64,000 bases of DNA. Origin: Melanocharis versteri. Taxonomy: Eukaryota; Chordata; Aves; Passeriformes; Melanocharitidae. The DNA is taken from the NCBI GenBank assembly GCA_013397845.1, contig VZTG01005153.1, positions 144,250 to 208,249 on the forward strand. Direction: 5' to 3'. The position numbers and the translations under genes were made by a program. How positions within the stretch are numbered: the first letter of the stretch is position 1; every line of letters starts with the position of its first letter. Below the pieces are notes generated by a model. That model was not told the origin of the DNA. It did no database searches and saw only the letters and a program-made list of their open reading frames with translations. Below, piece after piece: positions 54,601 to 60,993 of this stretch.

Positions 54601-57600
54601 GAAGATTTCCATGCATGGAGATCCTACAGTCTGGGTCCCAGCTTCAACATTTGATCAGGATTGCATGGTAATTTTTTACCCCAGCTGATCAGAATTTCCC
54701 ATATCAAAAATTTCCTGTCCTTGTGCATAGGCACTTTCTCATCCCTTCCTGCACCAGGAAATCTTGATCCTTACCCTTCCTTCTCCTGCCCTTAGCGCTT
54801 CCCGCTTCTTTCAGAGGTGCTTTTTACCTGAGATCAAAGCTTCCCACCCTGGCTAACCTGTGTGCCACAGCGACCTTTTCCAGACACTTTCTGCCATCTA
54901 AATTTTATTTATTCTAATCCCATTGATTCTTCCTCAAACATTGTACTGACCTGAATGCAACAAGAGGTTGGTGTTTGCTTTTTGGGAGGGTTTTTTTTGT
55001 CTTTTTGCTTCAGAAAACACCCAAATCTCCTTTTCTGTTGCTCTTTGAAAAGCCCTGGCAATGCACATGTACAGCCCAAGGCAGGAAATGCTGGAGCAGC
55101 CCCCCGAAGGCTGCACAACCAGTGGGAACTGAACCAGCCTGATTTCTGTGCTAGGATTCTGTGTTCCACGTGTGTGGCACCATGGGGAAAATCCCCATGC
55201 CAGGATGGGACAGCAGTGACAGCACTTCCCTGAGACCTGGGCAGGATGAGTGCAAGAGCATCCCGCCCATAAAATGGGAGTGACAAACACTTAGAAGGAA
55301 TCTGGCCACCATGGGACTGTTACAGGTGGCCTTGAGAAGCCAGATGCTACAAAAAGTTGGACATGGTTGTGATAGGAAGTGGGGAGAAGCAGGAATGTAG
55401 GCCATGAGTTAGCACAAAGGATAATTTTTCTAACTTAAATTCTGGCATGTTCTGTTTCTTATATTTGAAGAATGAAGGACCCGTGAAGTCCTGTATTTCT
55501 GTATTTTTCCCTACATTTTCAGAATAAAAAAGAGAAATTTTTGCCTAATTATGCCTGTAGAGTACTATAGACACAACAATTAAACGGTGTGAAATTGGAT
55601 CCTTGCTTGCCCTTTATCTTGGCCAGAGAATAGACTGCAGTGGAGAATCTTTCCCATTTTTCACACATTAATCATATTTGTGGTTTGAAACATCCCAGGC
55701 AAATACTGTCCTTAGGGCTTAAAATATTTAAAGAGGAAGTGCTTTTTGTTCTATACAGAGGCAGCAGAAGTTTTAACAGCTTCTGCCTTTGCAAGGCAAA
55801 CTGAACAGTGAAGAGGCAGCAAATCTTCATTTTATAACATGTCAGGGTTGTATAAGGGATGTGTTTGTAATAAAAATGTGCACAATACAACCAACAGAGT
55901 TAATTAATTTTCCTGTTGGTGACTTAAACACCGAAGCAGTGTTCTTGTGTAAAGGACTGTTGTTAACCTGTCTAAAGTCTATTGTATTGACTCGTTCTCA
56001 GCAATAAAATACAATCTGCAAAGAATGCAGCCTTCCCATCAGTTTACCTTTACCCCTGTCCTTTTCTCTTTCTTCTCACTGATGCCTGAACACTGAGTTT
56101 GCCTTTCTGCTCGAATAGCAGACTTTCAGCAAAGTTATTTTGCAGCCAGGGCTGTGGCTGATGGATGAAGATTTTAGGGCTCCACACCTGCAGCTACAGC
56201 ACTTGCTACTTATGGTGGCAGGAGAGATGATAAAGACACAGGTCTTTTATTTATTCTCCTCCTCACCCTAATTTAAGGCCTCTTCCTTGTCAGCTACTTG
56301 TCTCTGCCAGCAGTGAATCAAACAAGAACTTCCCTGGGTATATTAAGTGTATCTGCACAGCAGTGTTGGCATTTGAGCAGCTCTGCAGCAGGCTTGTTTC
56401 ACTGCAAAGCAGCTCTGAATAAATCAGCTTTTTAGCTCACAATCCATTTCAGAACAAAAGATAACAAAGCATTTTGTTAGAAGTAAAGATGAGGGAGTGT
56501 GTCCTATATTAAATATTTCCTGAGGGCTTGCATTTATTTAAAAATGTCCAACTTGGCTTCTGGAAACTGAGCCCTCAGTGTGATCCCTGCCTCACTCAGC
56601 ACACAGGGCTGATACAGAAGATCTCTGCAAGCCACAGCCCCTGCTGCTCTGCAGAACACTGGAACAGGGATTTCTAGACACATGTTGTACATATTTATAC
56701 ATGTATCTGTGTGCATATATATATATATATATTTATGTGTGCACACATACCTGCACACAACAGCAGGATCATGGAATCACAGAATGGTTTGGGCTGCAAG
56801 GGACATTAAAGATCATCTGTCCTGGGGGCAGGGACACCTTTCAGAACTATCCGTGTACACATCAGCAATTAATAAAAAGCACAAACACCTCCAAGTGCCT
56901 CTAGCTGGGGCTAAGGTATAGTTCCACAATGGTTCATACATTCCCCTGCATAATGAGCACCACAAAAATACAGCAGTAAGATTCTGTTCAGGGCAAGAGC
57001 AGCAAAAATAAGGCAACTGTTCTTGTCATTGTCCATCTCTGAGGTGCTCCAAGAGGTAACCACACAAAAGGAAGTTTTGTTTGTGAGAGAACCACACGGT
57101 AGAGAAAAATCTTTTTAGCTGAGGATGTTTATTTTCATGGGGATGTAAATATAGGAAAAAATGTTTCTAGCAAAGCCCCAGGAAGAAGCACTGCAGCTTT
57201 GTGCATGGAAAGCAGCTGGAGAAGGCAGCAGCACCATCTGGTGTTCTCTCCAAGCCCCCAGAGAAGTGCCTGGTCCCCACTAAGAGCTGTCCTCTAAACT
57301 GACCTCTTTAGCTCACTGAGTGCCACAAAAGTGTTTGAACTGTGATGGAAAATCTCTGGCTAGTTTACATTTAAAGGTGTGCTAAAGATAGTTTGGTCTG
57401 CTACAATTATGAAATTAATGGATTTAGGAGACTGTAATCCCAAAACATAAATCATAGAATCTTACAATTGTTTGGGTTGGAAAGGGCCTGAAAGGACCTA
57501 AAAGACCCTAAAAGGGACCTCATTCCAACCCCCTGCCATGGGGGCAGGGAAATTTCCTCAAGACTGAGGCACTTTTGGAAATTTCTGGAACAATATTTTC

Positions 57601-58566
57601 CTTGTCCATTAAACCAAGATTGCATTTGGTACCTTTGGTGGGAAGTCCTGCTTAAAACCGAAATCCAAACCTCAGATAAAACTTAATCCAAACCTCAGAT
57701 CTAAAATGAATAAGTATTTTTTTCAATCCACATGAAAATAAATATGCATGGGTATTTAGAGAGAGCAATTGGCCCTTGTGTCTAAAGATTGCTGAATTTC
57801 TTTGTGATTTAGAAAGGAAGAAAGATAAACTGATACTTAATTCAAATCTCCTCCTGTCACTTCCTCAGCAAGTAACAGCACGTAGAGCTCGAGTGGGCAA
57901 ATACTCCAGGCATAAATAAACCTATTCACAAGCAAATATGTTTGTTTATAAGTCATTATGTTCCTTCACACATGAATACTCAAGCCAAAAAGGCAGGAAC
58001 TTAGATGAAAACAGGGTAAATAAATAAATACATGCCTCCAGCGGCAACAGGGCTCGTGCAGCTGGTGCTGGAAAATGTAACTTGTTACATTCTAAACTAA
58101 CCAAACCTTGAAAAATACTCCACTTCAACTGCAGATTTTGAAACTATTTGCGAGCCAATGCTCTGCAATAGGTTTTAACCATAGGTGGAATAAACCAAAC
58201 CCAACTCTCCCTTCTCTCTGTAGCTCCAGGATCTCCCTTTGGCCTTGCTCAGAGTGAGCGAGGGCAGGAGAGGAAGCGGCAGGGAGAGGATCAAGGACTG
58301 GAATGTGCAAATGCTCTGTGCCAGCCCAGCACAGAGACTGGAACCTGCAAATGCTCTGTGCCAGCCCTGCACAGAGACTGGAACGTGCAAATGCTCTGTG
58401 CCAGCCCTGCACAGAGGGGCTGTGGCACTTACTGTGGGGTAGGGGTGTGAGCAGAACACCGTGTATTTCCGGATGATGCCGTTCAGCTTCAGGGGAGGCA
58501 GCCAGGACACAAAAACCGTGGAGGCCGAGGCAGCAGCTGCTTTAACTCCGGCAGGAGGACCTGGAA
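3340..58566 (-). CDS. DSCAM: DSCAM, partial gene: 13 internal exons (FN4 to cytoplasmic tail)
   Basis: DSCAM is a type I membrane, immunoglobulin-superfamily homophilic adhesion molecule of neurons. It acts in neurite self-avoidance, retinal lamination and axon guidance, and is a netrin co-receptor. The family order is Ig1-9, FN1-4, Ig10, FN5-6, one membrane helix and a long cytoplasmic tail. The window carries FN4 onward. Thirteen exons join, all with GT donors and AG acceptors, into 2,124 nt with no stop or frameshift. The tail, with stretches such as SSTYEELARAYEHAKMEE and SVSQATGPLVDVSDARPG, matches vertebrate DSCAM as I remember it. The paralogue DSCAML1 is the main alternative and seems less likely from these stretches. 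Introns run from 554 to 13,270 bp, short compared with the very large mammalian gene. The start codon, Ig1-9 and FN1-3 lie past the right edge. The final exon with the PDZ-binding C-terminus lies past the left edge. Confidence 0.97.
3643..7032 (-). other. DSCAM intron in the cytoplasmic-tail region
   Basis: 3,390 bp. Only simple repeats are seen: (AT)n at 4112-4124 followed by a T run, and further T runs near 4880 and 6590. Confidence 0.85.
4112..4136. repeat. (AT)n followed by T run
   Basis: A run of AT dinucleotides followed directly by an uninterrupted T run. Confidence 0.85.
7033..7230 (-). CDS. DSCAM: DSCAM exon: cytoplasmic tail
   Basis: This 198-nt exon encodes 65 codons from PTTRRSAKTGPTARNRYASQ through TLTTDWRLPTPRPAG to YSVSPSQDT. 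The acceptor is TCTCCCTCAG and the donor gtacgg. It is symmetric, phase 1 to 1. The intron sequence just upstream on the transcript is a sense CR1 fragment (7275-7550), and the exon's frame stays open back into it to about 7576. Confidence 0.97.
7275..7550 (-). mobile_element. CR1 LINE 3' fragment
   Basis: The plus strand starts GAATCACAGAATGTCCTGAG, the reverse complement of the CR1 3' terminus, and continues with the CR1 3' UTR patterns (ACCTTTTCCTAATATCCAAC). The element is therefore in DSCAM orientation. It ends 44 bases upstream of a DSCAM acceptor. Confidence 0.85.
8926..9234 (+). mobile_element. CR1 LINE 3' fragment
   Basis: It reads in CR1 sense: CAGTGGTGCCCAGTGA, then a CAGGCTGCCCTCACAG-type block, GGGGCTGGACTGACC and the terminal TGATCCTGTGA. 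Antisense to DSCAM. A solo LTR is inserted nine bases beyond its end. Confidence 0.85.
9244..9437 (-). mobile_element. Solo LTR of an endogenous retrovirus, interrupted by assembly gap
   Basis: The element begins TGTAAG and ends CCAACA on the plus strand, giving the TG...CA termini of an LTR. It is flanked by an exact 6-bp target-site duplication GGGAGG at 9238-9243 and 9438-9443. An AATAAA signal on the minus strand (9345-9350) sets the orientation, the same as DSCAM. No internal retroviral sequence remains. The 35 Ns hide part of it, so the true length is unknown. A 6-bp duplication suggests the class II (ERVK/alpharetrovirus-like) group. Confidence 0.8.
9352..9386. other. Assembly gap (35 N)
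   Basis: An unresolved run of N inside the solo LTR. The real gap size may differ. Confidence 0.99.
9681..9704. repeat. (AAAT)6 microsatellite
   Basis: A perfect tetranucleotide run of ATAA units. Confidence 0.95.
11081..11230 (-). CDS. DSCAM: DSCAM exon: cytoplasmic tail
   Basis: This 150-nt exon encodes 49 codons beginning DRSTVLLTDADFGETSKQKS and ending PLVDVSDARPGT. The acceptor is TCTTACAG and the donor gtaagc. It is symmetric, phase 1 to 1, so it could be skipped without a frameshift. The sequence is rich in Ser and Thr, as expected of the DSCAM tail. Confidence 0.97.
11231..13563 (-). other. DSCAM intron in the cytoplasmic-tail region
   Basis: 2,333 bp with no recognisable element other than a T run at about 12302-12318. 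Confidence 0.85.
13564..13679 (-). CDS. DSCAM: DSCAM exon: cytoplasmic tail
   Basis: This 116-nt exon encodes 38 codons from KNTRTSDTLNKQQQTLRMHI to IEERDTMETI. The acceptor is TTTGTTTTCAG and the donor gtaaat. The phase runs from 2 to 1. With the 31-nt exon it forms a 147-nt (49-codon) pair that is symmetric in phase 1. No enzymatic domain is expected in this tail. It serves as a docking and signalling region. Confidence 0.97.
15458..15550 (-). mobile_element. CR1 LINE fragment (short)
   Basis: CCAGTGCCTCACTGCCTTCT followed by AGTAAAGAATTTCTTCCTAA matches the CR1 3' region in reverse complement. It resembles the copy at 16586-16975. The terminus is missing. Confidence 0.75.
16586..16975 (-). 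mobile_element. CR1 LINE 3' fragment
   Basis: It starts with the reverse-complemented CR1 terminus (TCACAGAATCACAGAATCAT) followed by GGCTTGGGTTGGAAAAGACC, and continues through the 3' UTR into the segment matching the end of ORF2. It is in the DSCAM sense orientation. Confidence 0.9.
19452..19482 (-). CDS. DSCAM: DSCAM exon: 31-nt cytoplasmic mini-exon
   Basis: This very short exon encodes AKSLAEKFL plus split codons at both ends. It was placed by the continuous frame between the juxtamembrane exon (ends in the first base of an Asp codon) and the KNTRTSDTL exon (begins with the third base of a Ser codon). The acceptor is TTCTTCTAG and the donor gtaaga. The phase runs from 1 to 2. Because 31 is not a multiple of three, skipping it alone would shift the frame. 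As I remember the human protein, the middle reads EMLM where this one reads EKFL. Confidence 0.93.
19980..20210 (-). mobile_element. CR1 LINE 3' fragment
   Basis: Reverse-complement CR1 terminus (GAATCACAGAATCCCTGAGG) followed by CACCTCCAGGGATGGGC and CTCCCTGGGCAGCTCCTGCC. The same subfamily style is seen at 51188-51560. Confidence 0.88.
22192..22710 (-). mobile_element. CR1 LINE 3' fragment
   Basis: About 520 bp of CR1 3' region in reverse complement, from ATCACAGAACCATGGAATGG to the CCTCCCTGTGCTGGGACC block. It is closely related to the copy at 43340-43900. DSCAM sense orientation. Confidence 0.9.
23640..24420 (+). mobile_element. Probable ancient CR1 ORF2 remnant
   Basis: Scattered matches to CR1 reverse transcriptase DNA as I remember it: ATGAATATTGTGCCTC near 23657, TATCAGTCTGATCTTGGCAA at 23972, CTTGTGGTCAAGCAGCCATG followed by TCAAAC near 24071, and TTGAAAATGACACAAG near 24396 where FADDTK would be encoded. 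Many indels and stops. A homology search is needed to confirm it. Confidence 0.45.
26323..26499 (-). CDS. DSCAM: DSCAM exon: transmembrane segment and basic juxtamembrane region
   Basis: This 177-nt exon encodes a short extracellular stalk (TIPPLIKSVVQSEEGLGTNE), then one hydrophobic helix of about 22 residues beginning MLVTISCILVGVLLLFVMLL. The strongly basic stop-transfer stretch RRRRREQRLKRLR follows. It anchors the protein as a type I membrane protein with the tail in the cytoplasm. The acceptor is TTTCCAG and the donor gtaaga. It is symmetric, phase 1 to 1. In DSCAM family members this is the region where membrane-proximal processing releases the intracellular domain (established for the family, not seen here). 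Confidence 0.97.
26500..31390 (-). other. DSCAM intron between FN6 and the membrane exon
   Basis: 4,891 bp. It includes an (ATC)n run at 29364-29382 and a GC-rich, ORF-rich block at about 30490-31080 whose origin I do not recognise. No extra exon is evident. Confidence 0.85.
29364..29382. repeat. (ATC)n microsatellite
   Basis: Six consecutive ATC units. Confidence 0.9.
31391..31681 (-). CDS. DSCAM: DSCAM exon: FN6 domain
   Basis: This 291-nt exon encodes the complete membrane-proximal FN6 domain in one piece, 96 codons from [20 protein letters not shown] to FATLNYDG. Visible features are an NTT N-glycosylation sequon, NLIGWNDGG around the core tryptophan and TWYELQMRVCNSAGC. The acceptor is TGCCTCTAG and the donor gtaagt. 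It is symmetric, phase 1 to 1. Read-through of the donor adds five codons (SKYFL) and then a stop, before the membrane exon. Confidence 0.97.
31682..32757 (-). other. DSCAM intron between FN5 and FN6
   Basis: 1,076 bp, of which 309 bp are a sense-oriented solo LTR (32221-32529). The remainder shows nothing recognisable. Confidence 0.85.
32221..32529 (-). mobile_element. Solo LTR of an endogenous retrovirus, 309 bp
   Basis: The plus-strand ends are TGTCGTAG and GTGTCTACA (TG...CA), with an exact 6-bp target-site duplication CCAACC at 32215-32220 and 32530-32535. On the minus strand a TATAAAA box (near 32303-32310) precedes an AATAAA signal (32282-32287) by about 20 bases, as in compact alpharetrovirus-like LTRs. 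It has the same orientation as DSCAM. No gag, pol or env sequence is attached, so it is a recombined solo LTR. Confidence 0.88.
32758..32946 (-). CDS. DSCAM: DSCAM exon: FN5 domain, remainder
   Basis: This 189-nt exon encodes 62 codons, starting [20 protein letters not shown] and ending RISEIIEAKTLGK. It includes the FN3 Y-corner pattern TWYKFTLTAQNGVGPG. The acceptor is CCCTCCAG and the donor gtgagt. It is symmetric, phase 1 to 1. Reading through the donor gives 16 intronic codons and then a stop at 32702-32704. A same-strand solo LTR lies further down this intron. Confidence 0.97.
32947..33500 (-). other. DSCAM intron within FN5
   Basis: 554 bp, the shortest intron. Its only notable content is the 22-base T run at 33398-33419. 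Confidence 0.85.
33398..33419. repeat. T22 homopolymer
   Basis: 22 consecutive T, an A-tract in the DSCAM transcript about 80 bases after the donor at 33500. Confidence 0.95.
33501..33599 (-). CDS. DSCAM: DSCAM exon: FN5 domain, first third
   Basis: This 99-nt exon encodes [20 protein letters not shown], then the FN3 core W and IPGDNGGSSIR. The acceptor is CTATCTAG and the donor gtaatg. It is symmetric, phase 1 to 1. A 22-base T run (33398-33419, A-tract in the transcript) lies about 80 bases past the donor. By homology this is the A-C strand region of FN5, directly after Ig10. Confidence 0.97.
33600..36448 (-). other. DSCAM intron between Ig10 and FN5
   Basis: 2,849 bp. A sense CR1 fragment lies at 34329-34543. 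The rest is unannotated. Confidence 0.85.
34329..34543 (-). mobile_element. CR1 LINE 3' fragment
   Basis: Reverse-complement terminus ATCATAGAATGGCTTGGGTT through CCAGGGGCAGCCACAGCTTC to GGAATTTCTTCC. Sense to DSCAM. It is the partner of an inverted pair with 40781-40970. Confidence 0.9.
36449..36612 (-). CDS. DSCAM: DSCAM exon: Ig10 domain, second half
   Basis: This 164-nt exon encodes 54 full codons from NGTPSLVMIDGRRSIFSNGS to EIILNLQVQ. It carries the Ig signature DSGYYSCVASNNW with the second disulfide cysteine. An N-glycosylation sequon is visible at NGS. The acceptor is GAGGCAG and the donor gtaagg. The phase runs from 2 to 1. With the preceding exon it forms a 282-nt, 94-codon symmetric cassette that corresponds to the whole Ig10 domain. 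Confidence 0.97.
36613..37420 (-). other. DSCAM intron between the two Ig10 exons
   Basis: 808 bp of plain intron. I see no repeat, ORF of interest or extra exon in it. Confidence 0.85.
37421..37538 (-). CDS. DSCAM: DSCAM exon: Ig10 domain, first half
   Basis: This 118-nt exon encodes 38 full codons beginning PARILTFSGTVTTPWMKD. It holds the first conserved immunoglobulin cysteine (VLPCKAVGDP) and the Ig core tryptophan (VKWMKD). The acceptor is CTGCCCAG and the donor gtaacc. The phase runs from 1 to 2. Ig10 is the only Ig domain placed between fibronectin domains in DSCAM, which supports the gene identity. The intron to the second Ig10 exon is only 808 bp. Confidence 0.97.
38901..39314 (+). 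mobile_element. Solo LTR, ERVL-like (TguLTR-type), 414 bp
   Basis: It begins TGTGTTGGGTTTGCATGGCC and ends AGGGTCAACCCACCACA. The ends form an imperfect inverted repeat (TGTGTTGGGTT against TGTGGTGGGTT). Both ends resemble zebra finch ERVL-type LTRs as I remember them. The flanks CCGTC and CCATG are only a partial duplication. Antisense to DSCAM. No internal sequence is present. Confidence 0.75.
40781..40970 (+). mobile_element. CR1 LINE 3' fragment
   Basis: Plus-sense CR1: GGCCCTGGCTCAGGGTGCCC, GGACACTGGGGCTTGGAGCA, TCTTCCAACCCAATCCATTC and ATGATTCC at the 3' terminus. Antisense to DSCAM. Confidence 0.9.
43340..43900 (-). mobile_element. CR1 LINE 3' fragment
   Basis: Reverse-complement terminus CAGAATCCCAGAATGGTTTG through the 3' UTR to the CAGCAGCTCCACGTCCTCCC block, about 560 bp. 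DSCAM sense. The same subfamily as 22192-22710. Confidence 0.9.
45009..45162 (-). CDS. DSCAM: DSCAM exon: FN4 domain, second half
   Basis: This 154-nt exon encodes 51 codons from VISEFEASPDSFSYRIPNL to EIITVEPLAK plus one base. It contains the FN3 tyrosine-corner region (RNRQYSVWVVAV). The acceptor is CCACCACAG and the donor gtacag. The phase runs from 0 to 1. Together with the exon at 58433-58566 it makes a 288-nt, 96-codon FN4 module entered and left in phase 1. It is preceded by the longest complete intron of the window, 13,270 bp. Confidence 0.97.
48640..49500 (-). mobile_element. Ancient CR1 LINE copy, long and degenerate
   Basis: About 860 bp in DSCAM orientation matches the old amniote CR1 type. 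Plus-strand landmarks are GTCCATTGCTTAACTAATCT, CAATCCCTCCCAGCCTTACA and GGTACCCATTTTCTTG. The minus frame near 49315-49500 still reads reverse-transcriptase-like sequence (LAGDVRLGGIARTQE), where the catalytic FADD position has become LAGD. It is inactive. Confidence 0.75.
50042..50550 (-). mobile_element. CR1 LINE 3' fragment
   Basis: It starts CACAGAATCATCAAGGGTGG, continues CAACTCATTCCATTGCCTGA and ends in the GGCCCAAAACTCAACGCAGA block that corresponds to the ORF2-proximal region. DSCAM sense. Confidence 0.85.
51188..51560 (-). mobile_element. CR1 LINE 3' fragment
   Basis: It starts AATCACAGAATCATTCAGGT, with GGAAATTCTTCCTGATATCC and CCCTCAGCTGCTCCTGAATT further on. DSCAM sense. It lies in tandem with the related copy at 50042-50550. 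Confidence 0.88.
54491..54645 (-). mobile_element. CR1-like LINE fragment
   Basis: AATAATAGAGTTGAGGTTGG, TCACCCAGTCCAACCCCTTC and CATGGAGATCCTACAG follow the reverse complement of an older CR1 subfamily 3' region. DSCAM sense. Confidence 0.7.
56715..56732. repeat. (AT)n microsatellite
   Basis: A perfect AT dinucleotide run. Confidence 0.9.
56766..56842 (-). mobile_element. CR1 LINE 3' end, short
   Basis: TCATGGAATCACAGAATGGT, then TTGGGCTGCAAGGGACATTA and GGGGCAGGGACACCTTTC. Only the terminal part is kept. Confidence 0.85.
57452..57552 (-). mobile_element. CR1 LINE 3' end, short
   Basis: AATCATAGAATCTTACAATT, TTGGGTTGGAAAGGGCCTGA and CATTCCAACCCCCTGCCATG. It includes a small internal duplication of AAAGGACCTAAAAGACC-type units. 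Confidence 0.8.
58297..58416. repeat. Minisatellite, 3 x 40 bp
   Basis: Three adjacent copies at 58297-58336, 58337-58376 and 58377-58416. Each has the pattern ACTGGAA, GTGCAAATGCTCTGTGCCAG and CACAGAG, with one to three differences between copies. It lies in the FN4 intron, ten bases past the donor hexamer of the exon at 58433-58566. Confidence 0.95.
58433..58566 (-). CDS. DSCAM: DSCAM exon: FN4 domain, first half
   Basis: This 134-nt exon encodes 44 complete codons, starting PGPPAGVKAAAASAS and continuing through the FN3-type core tryptophan (FVSWLPP) to FCSHPYPT. The acceptor is a pyrimidine tract ending TTTTCCAG and the donor is gtaagt. It enters in phase 1 and leaves in phase 0, and the next exon supplies the valine that follows. 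A 3 x 40 bp minisatellite begins ten bases beyond the donor hexamer. By homology this is the N-terminal half of the fourth fibronectin type III domain, just before Ig10. It would be exon 20 if the 33-exon mammalian numbering applies (inference). Confidence 0.97.
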
Positions 58567-58852
58567 CTGGAAAAGCAAAGTGTGTTAGAGTGGCCCAAGG
58601 CAGATATTCAATCACACCGATGTTACAGAGGAGTTAAGAGGAAAAGGGGAGCGTGCTGCTTTGGTGGCTGTGTCCCCACGGACTGAGATGGACTCTCTGT
58701 GTTAGGGAGCAGCCTCCACGCTGCCCATGCCTGGGAGAAGGTTTGGGGGGTGTGACCCCATCCTTAAGAGGGGAGAGGATCTTCCTCAGAGGGTCCCAAA
58801 GCAGAACCTGCCACTGATGGTTAAACTTTTGTGAATCTCCTCCAGCCTGCAT

Positions 58853-59095
58853 AGAATCATAGGATGAACCCTAGAATGGTTTGGGTTGGAAGAGAACTTA
58901 AATATCATCCATTTCCACCTCCCTGCCATGGGCAGGGACACCTTCCACTATCCCAGGCTGCTCCATCCAATGGAGCATCCATCCTTGGACACTTCCAGGG
59001 GTGGGGCATCCACTGAGAAACCTGTGCCAGGGCCTCACCATCCTCACACCAAAGAACCTCTTCCCTAGATCCAACCTAAATTTCTCCTTTCAGTT
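58853..59095 (-). mobile_element. CR1 LINE 3' fragment
   Basis: It starts TAGAATCATAGGATGAACCC, then GGTTTGGGTTGGAAGAGAAC and GGCAGGGACACCTTCCACTA, ending CCAACCTAAATTTCTCCTTT. DSCAM sense. Confidence 0.9.
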
Positions 59096-60955
59096 TGAAC
59101 TCAAACGCTTACGTAAACACACCTTGTCTGTGGTCACAGAAATTGCCAAAAAACACATTATTATAAATGGCCAGCTTTGAACACGCAAGCCATGCCAAAG
59201 TGTCATAAATAATACACATGTGGACAGTTTAATGGACATCCAGAGTGGAGCTGTGAATTTAATGAAGTGGAGTGTAAATGAGCAGTTTGCACTGCCCGAT
59301 GTGACCCATGGCCAGCAAGTGCCACGATGAGTGAGCAGACATCTGCCCACACAGAATCCTTGTCCCTCACCCTGCCCTCAACAGCTCAGACCTCTCCCTG
59401 GCACTGCAGTATGAACACATATCTATTTCTCCAATTATAGCAGCTGTCTATATAAGCCATCAAAATTATCACAGAGAAAGACCTAAAAAACCCCCAACCT
59501 CCTGTCTAAAACCACGTGGAAAAAGCTTCAGCTCGGAAATGCTAAAACCTTGCTACGTAATCTTAACTACATCCCTTTTCAGTCTTGCATTTTGGGAAAG
59601 GTTTTAATTTCATGGGCATGTTTTGTTTTTCAACCACACATTACGCTGTACAATGTTCTCCAACTCTGGGAACACTCTTTCACCAATGTGCAAAATTGCT
59701 AGATTTTTTTCCCTGCATGCTGGAATATCACATTACACACAAGCTTGTACTTAAACAAAACAGCAAGGGCTACACTTAACAAGAGAATAAATGAGTTTAA
59801 AATTTCCTGAAAAACACACCTTCTGTCAAAATATTTTAAAATATATTTAAAGAACTGTGAAAATAAATAATTTGAAAGATATTTCAGCACTGTGTGTGGT
59901 CACTATCATGTCAAATTATTAAAATAGGTATGTTGTATTGATAATTGCTACATAGGTTATTAAAGACAAAATGAAACCGTTTTCTGGACTCTGTTCTCTG
60001 CAGAACTGATGCTTTTTGGGGAATCTGATATTTTTGTCTGATTTCAAGTATTTTTGTGTGATCTCAAGTAAAACTACTAAACGTTAACATTTCTAGTGCA
60101 ATTACCATTGCTTGATCAGCTTTCTTTACTTTCACAGACAACAGTTATTGTGCAGTACAGATGCAAAATCCCACGTCCAGCAAGCTGATATTCATAGATA
60201 AATTCTGAATCTTCGTTCTGCCTCAATTAAGCAAGCAGATGTTGTGGTGCTACAGAACTTTGCCCATAAAGAGAAGCCAACCAGTCCGGGATCTAAATTT
60301 ACTCAGCTTCGTGTAAAAATAATGTGAGGGGACTCTCAACTTTATATCTGCATAGGTGCTCCTGGAAGATGTGAGAAAACTGACAGGCACCACTCAGTGC
60401 AACGTCTCTGGACGTGCATTTTCTATTTATAGTGTGCTGAGAGAGCTAATTAGACATCAAGTGAGGACGTCATGATGATAATTGCATGCAAACCCAGCCC
60501 CTCACTGCAAAGGGGCTAATTCAGTTAGCAGCTCTATCCAATGCAGAGTAAATATTGATGCTTGACAGCATCCAACTTGTTATTTATACCCAGCTCATTA
60601 GAAATGCTATTTGCTCCCGCTGCTGAGGAGTGAAAGCTGGCTCTCCAGGGTAATTACCTAACCCACAGGAGGATTCCTTTATGGATAGCAGTGTTTTCTG
60701 GAAAGCACTGCAAATACGTGGATGAGGTTAATGCAATTTATTGTTAAATTAGGGTGTGATCTATAGGGACAGGTTCTGACGGTAATTGGCCATGGCTGTC
60801 GACTGTTGAGGGATTAACTCAGAATTCATCTGCCATTTTCCAGTCATTGGGCCTGTGTGGGAAACATTCCCTGCCATCGCTGTGTCACTGTCTGGTGTGA
60901 GACCAGCAGAAAGAGGGGCCAGAAGGACAGTCAGGAAGAGACATCACACCGAAAT

Positions 60956-60993
60956 TTCCAACCCAAGGACCCCTCCACCTCTTTGGGTTGGAA
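60956..60993. repeat. Short inverted repeat (11-bp arms)
   Basis: TTCCAACCCAA at 60956-60966 and its exact reverse complement at 60983-60993, with a 16-base spacer. The arm matches the CR1 3' signature, so this may be two CR1 tails meeting head to head. Confidence 0.8.

Larger units (their letters stand above)
45163..58432 (-). other. DSCAM intron within FN4
   Basis: 13,270 bp, the largest complete intron here. It contains the minisatellite at 58297-58416, CR1 fragments at 57452-57552, 56766-56842, 54491-54645, 51188-51560 and 50042-50550, an ancient CR1 at 48640-49500 and an (AT)n run at 56715-56732. From 45200 to 48600 and from 51900 to 54400 I see no gene or recognisable element. Confidence 0.85.
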
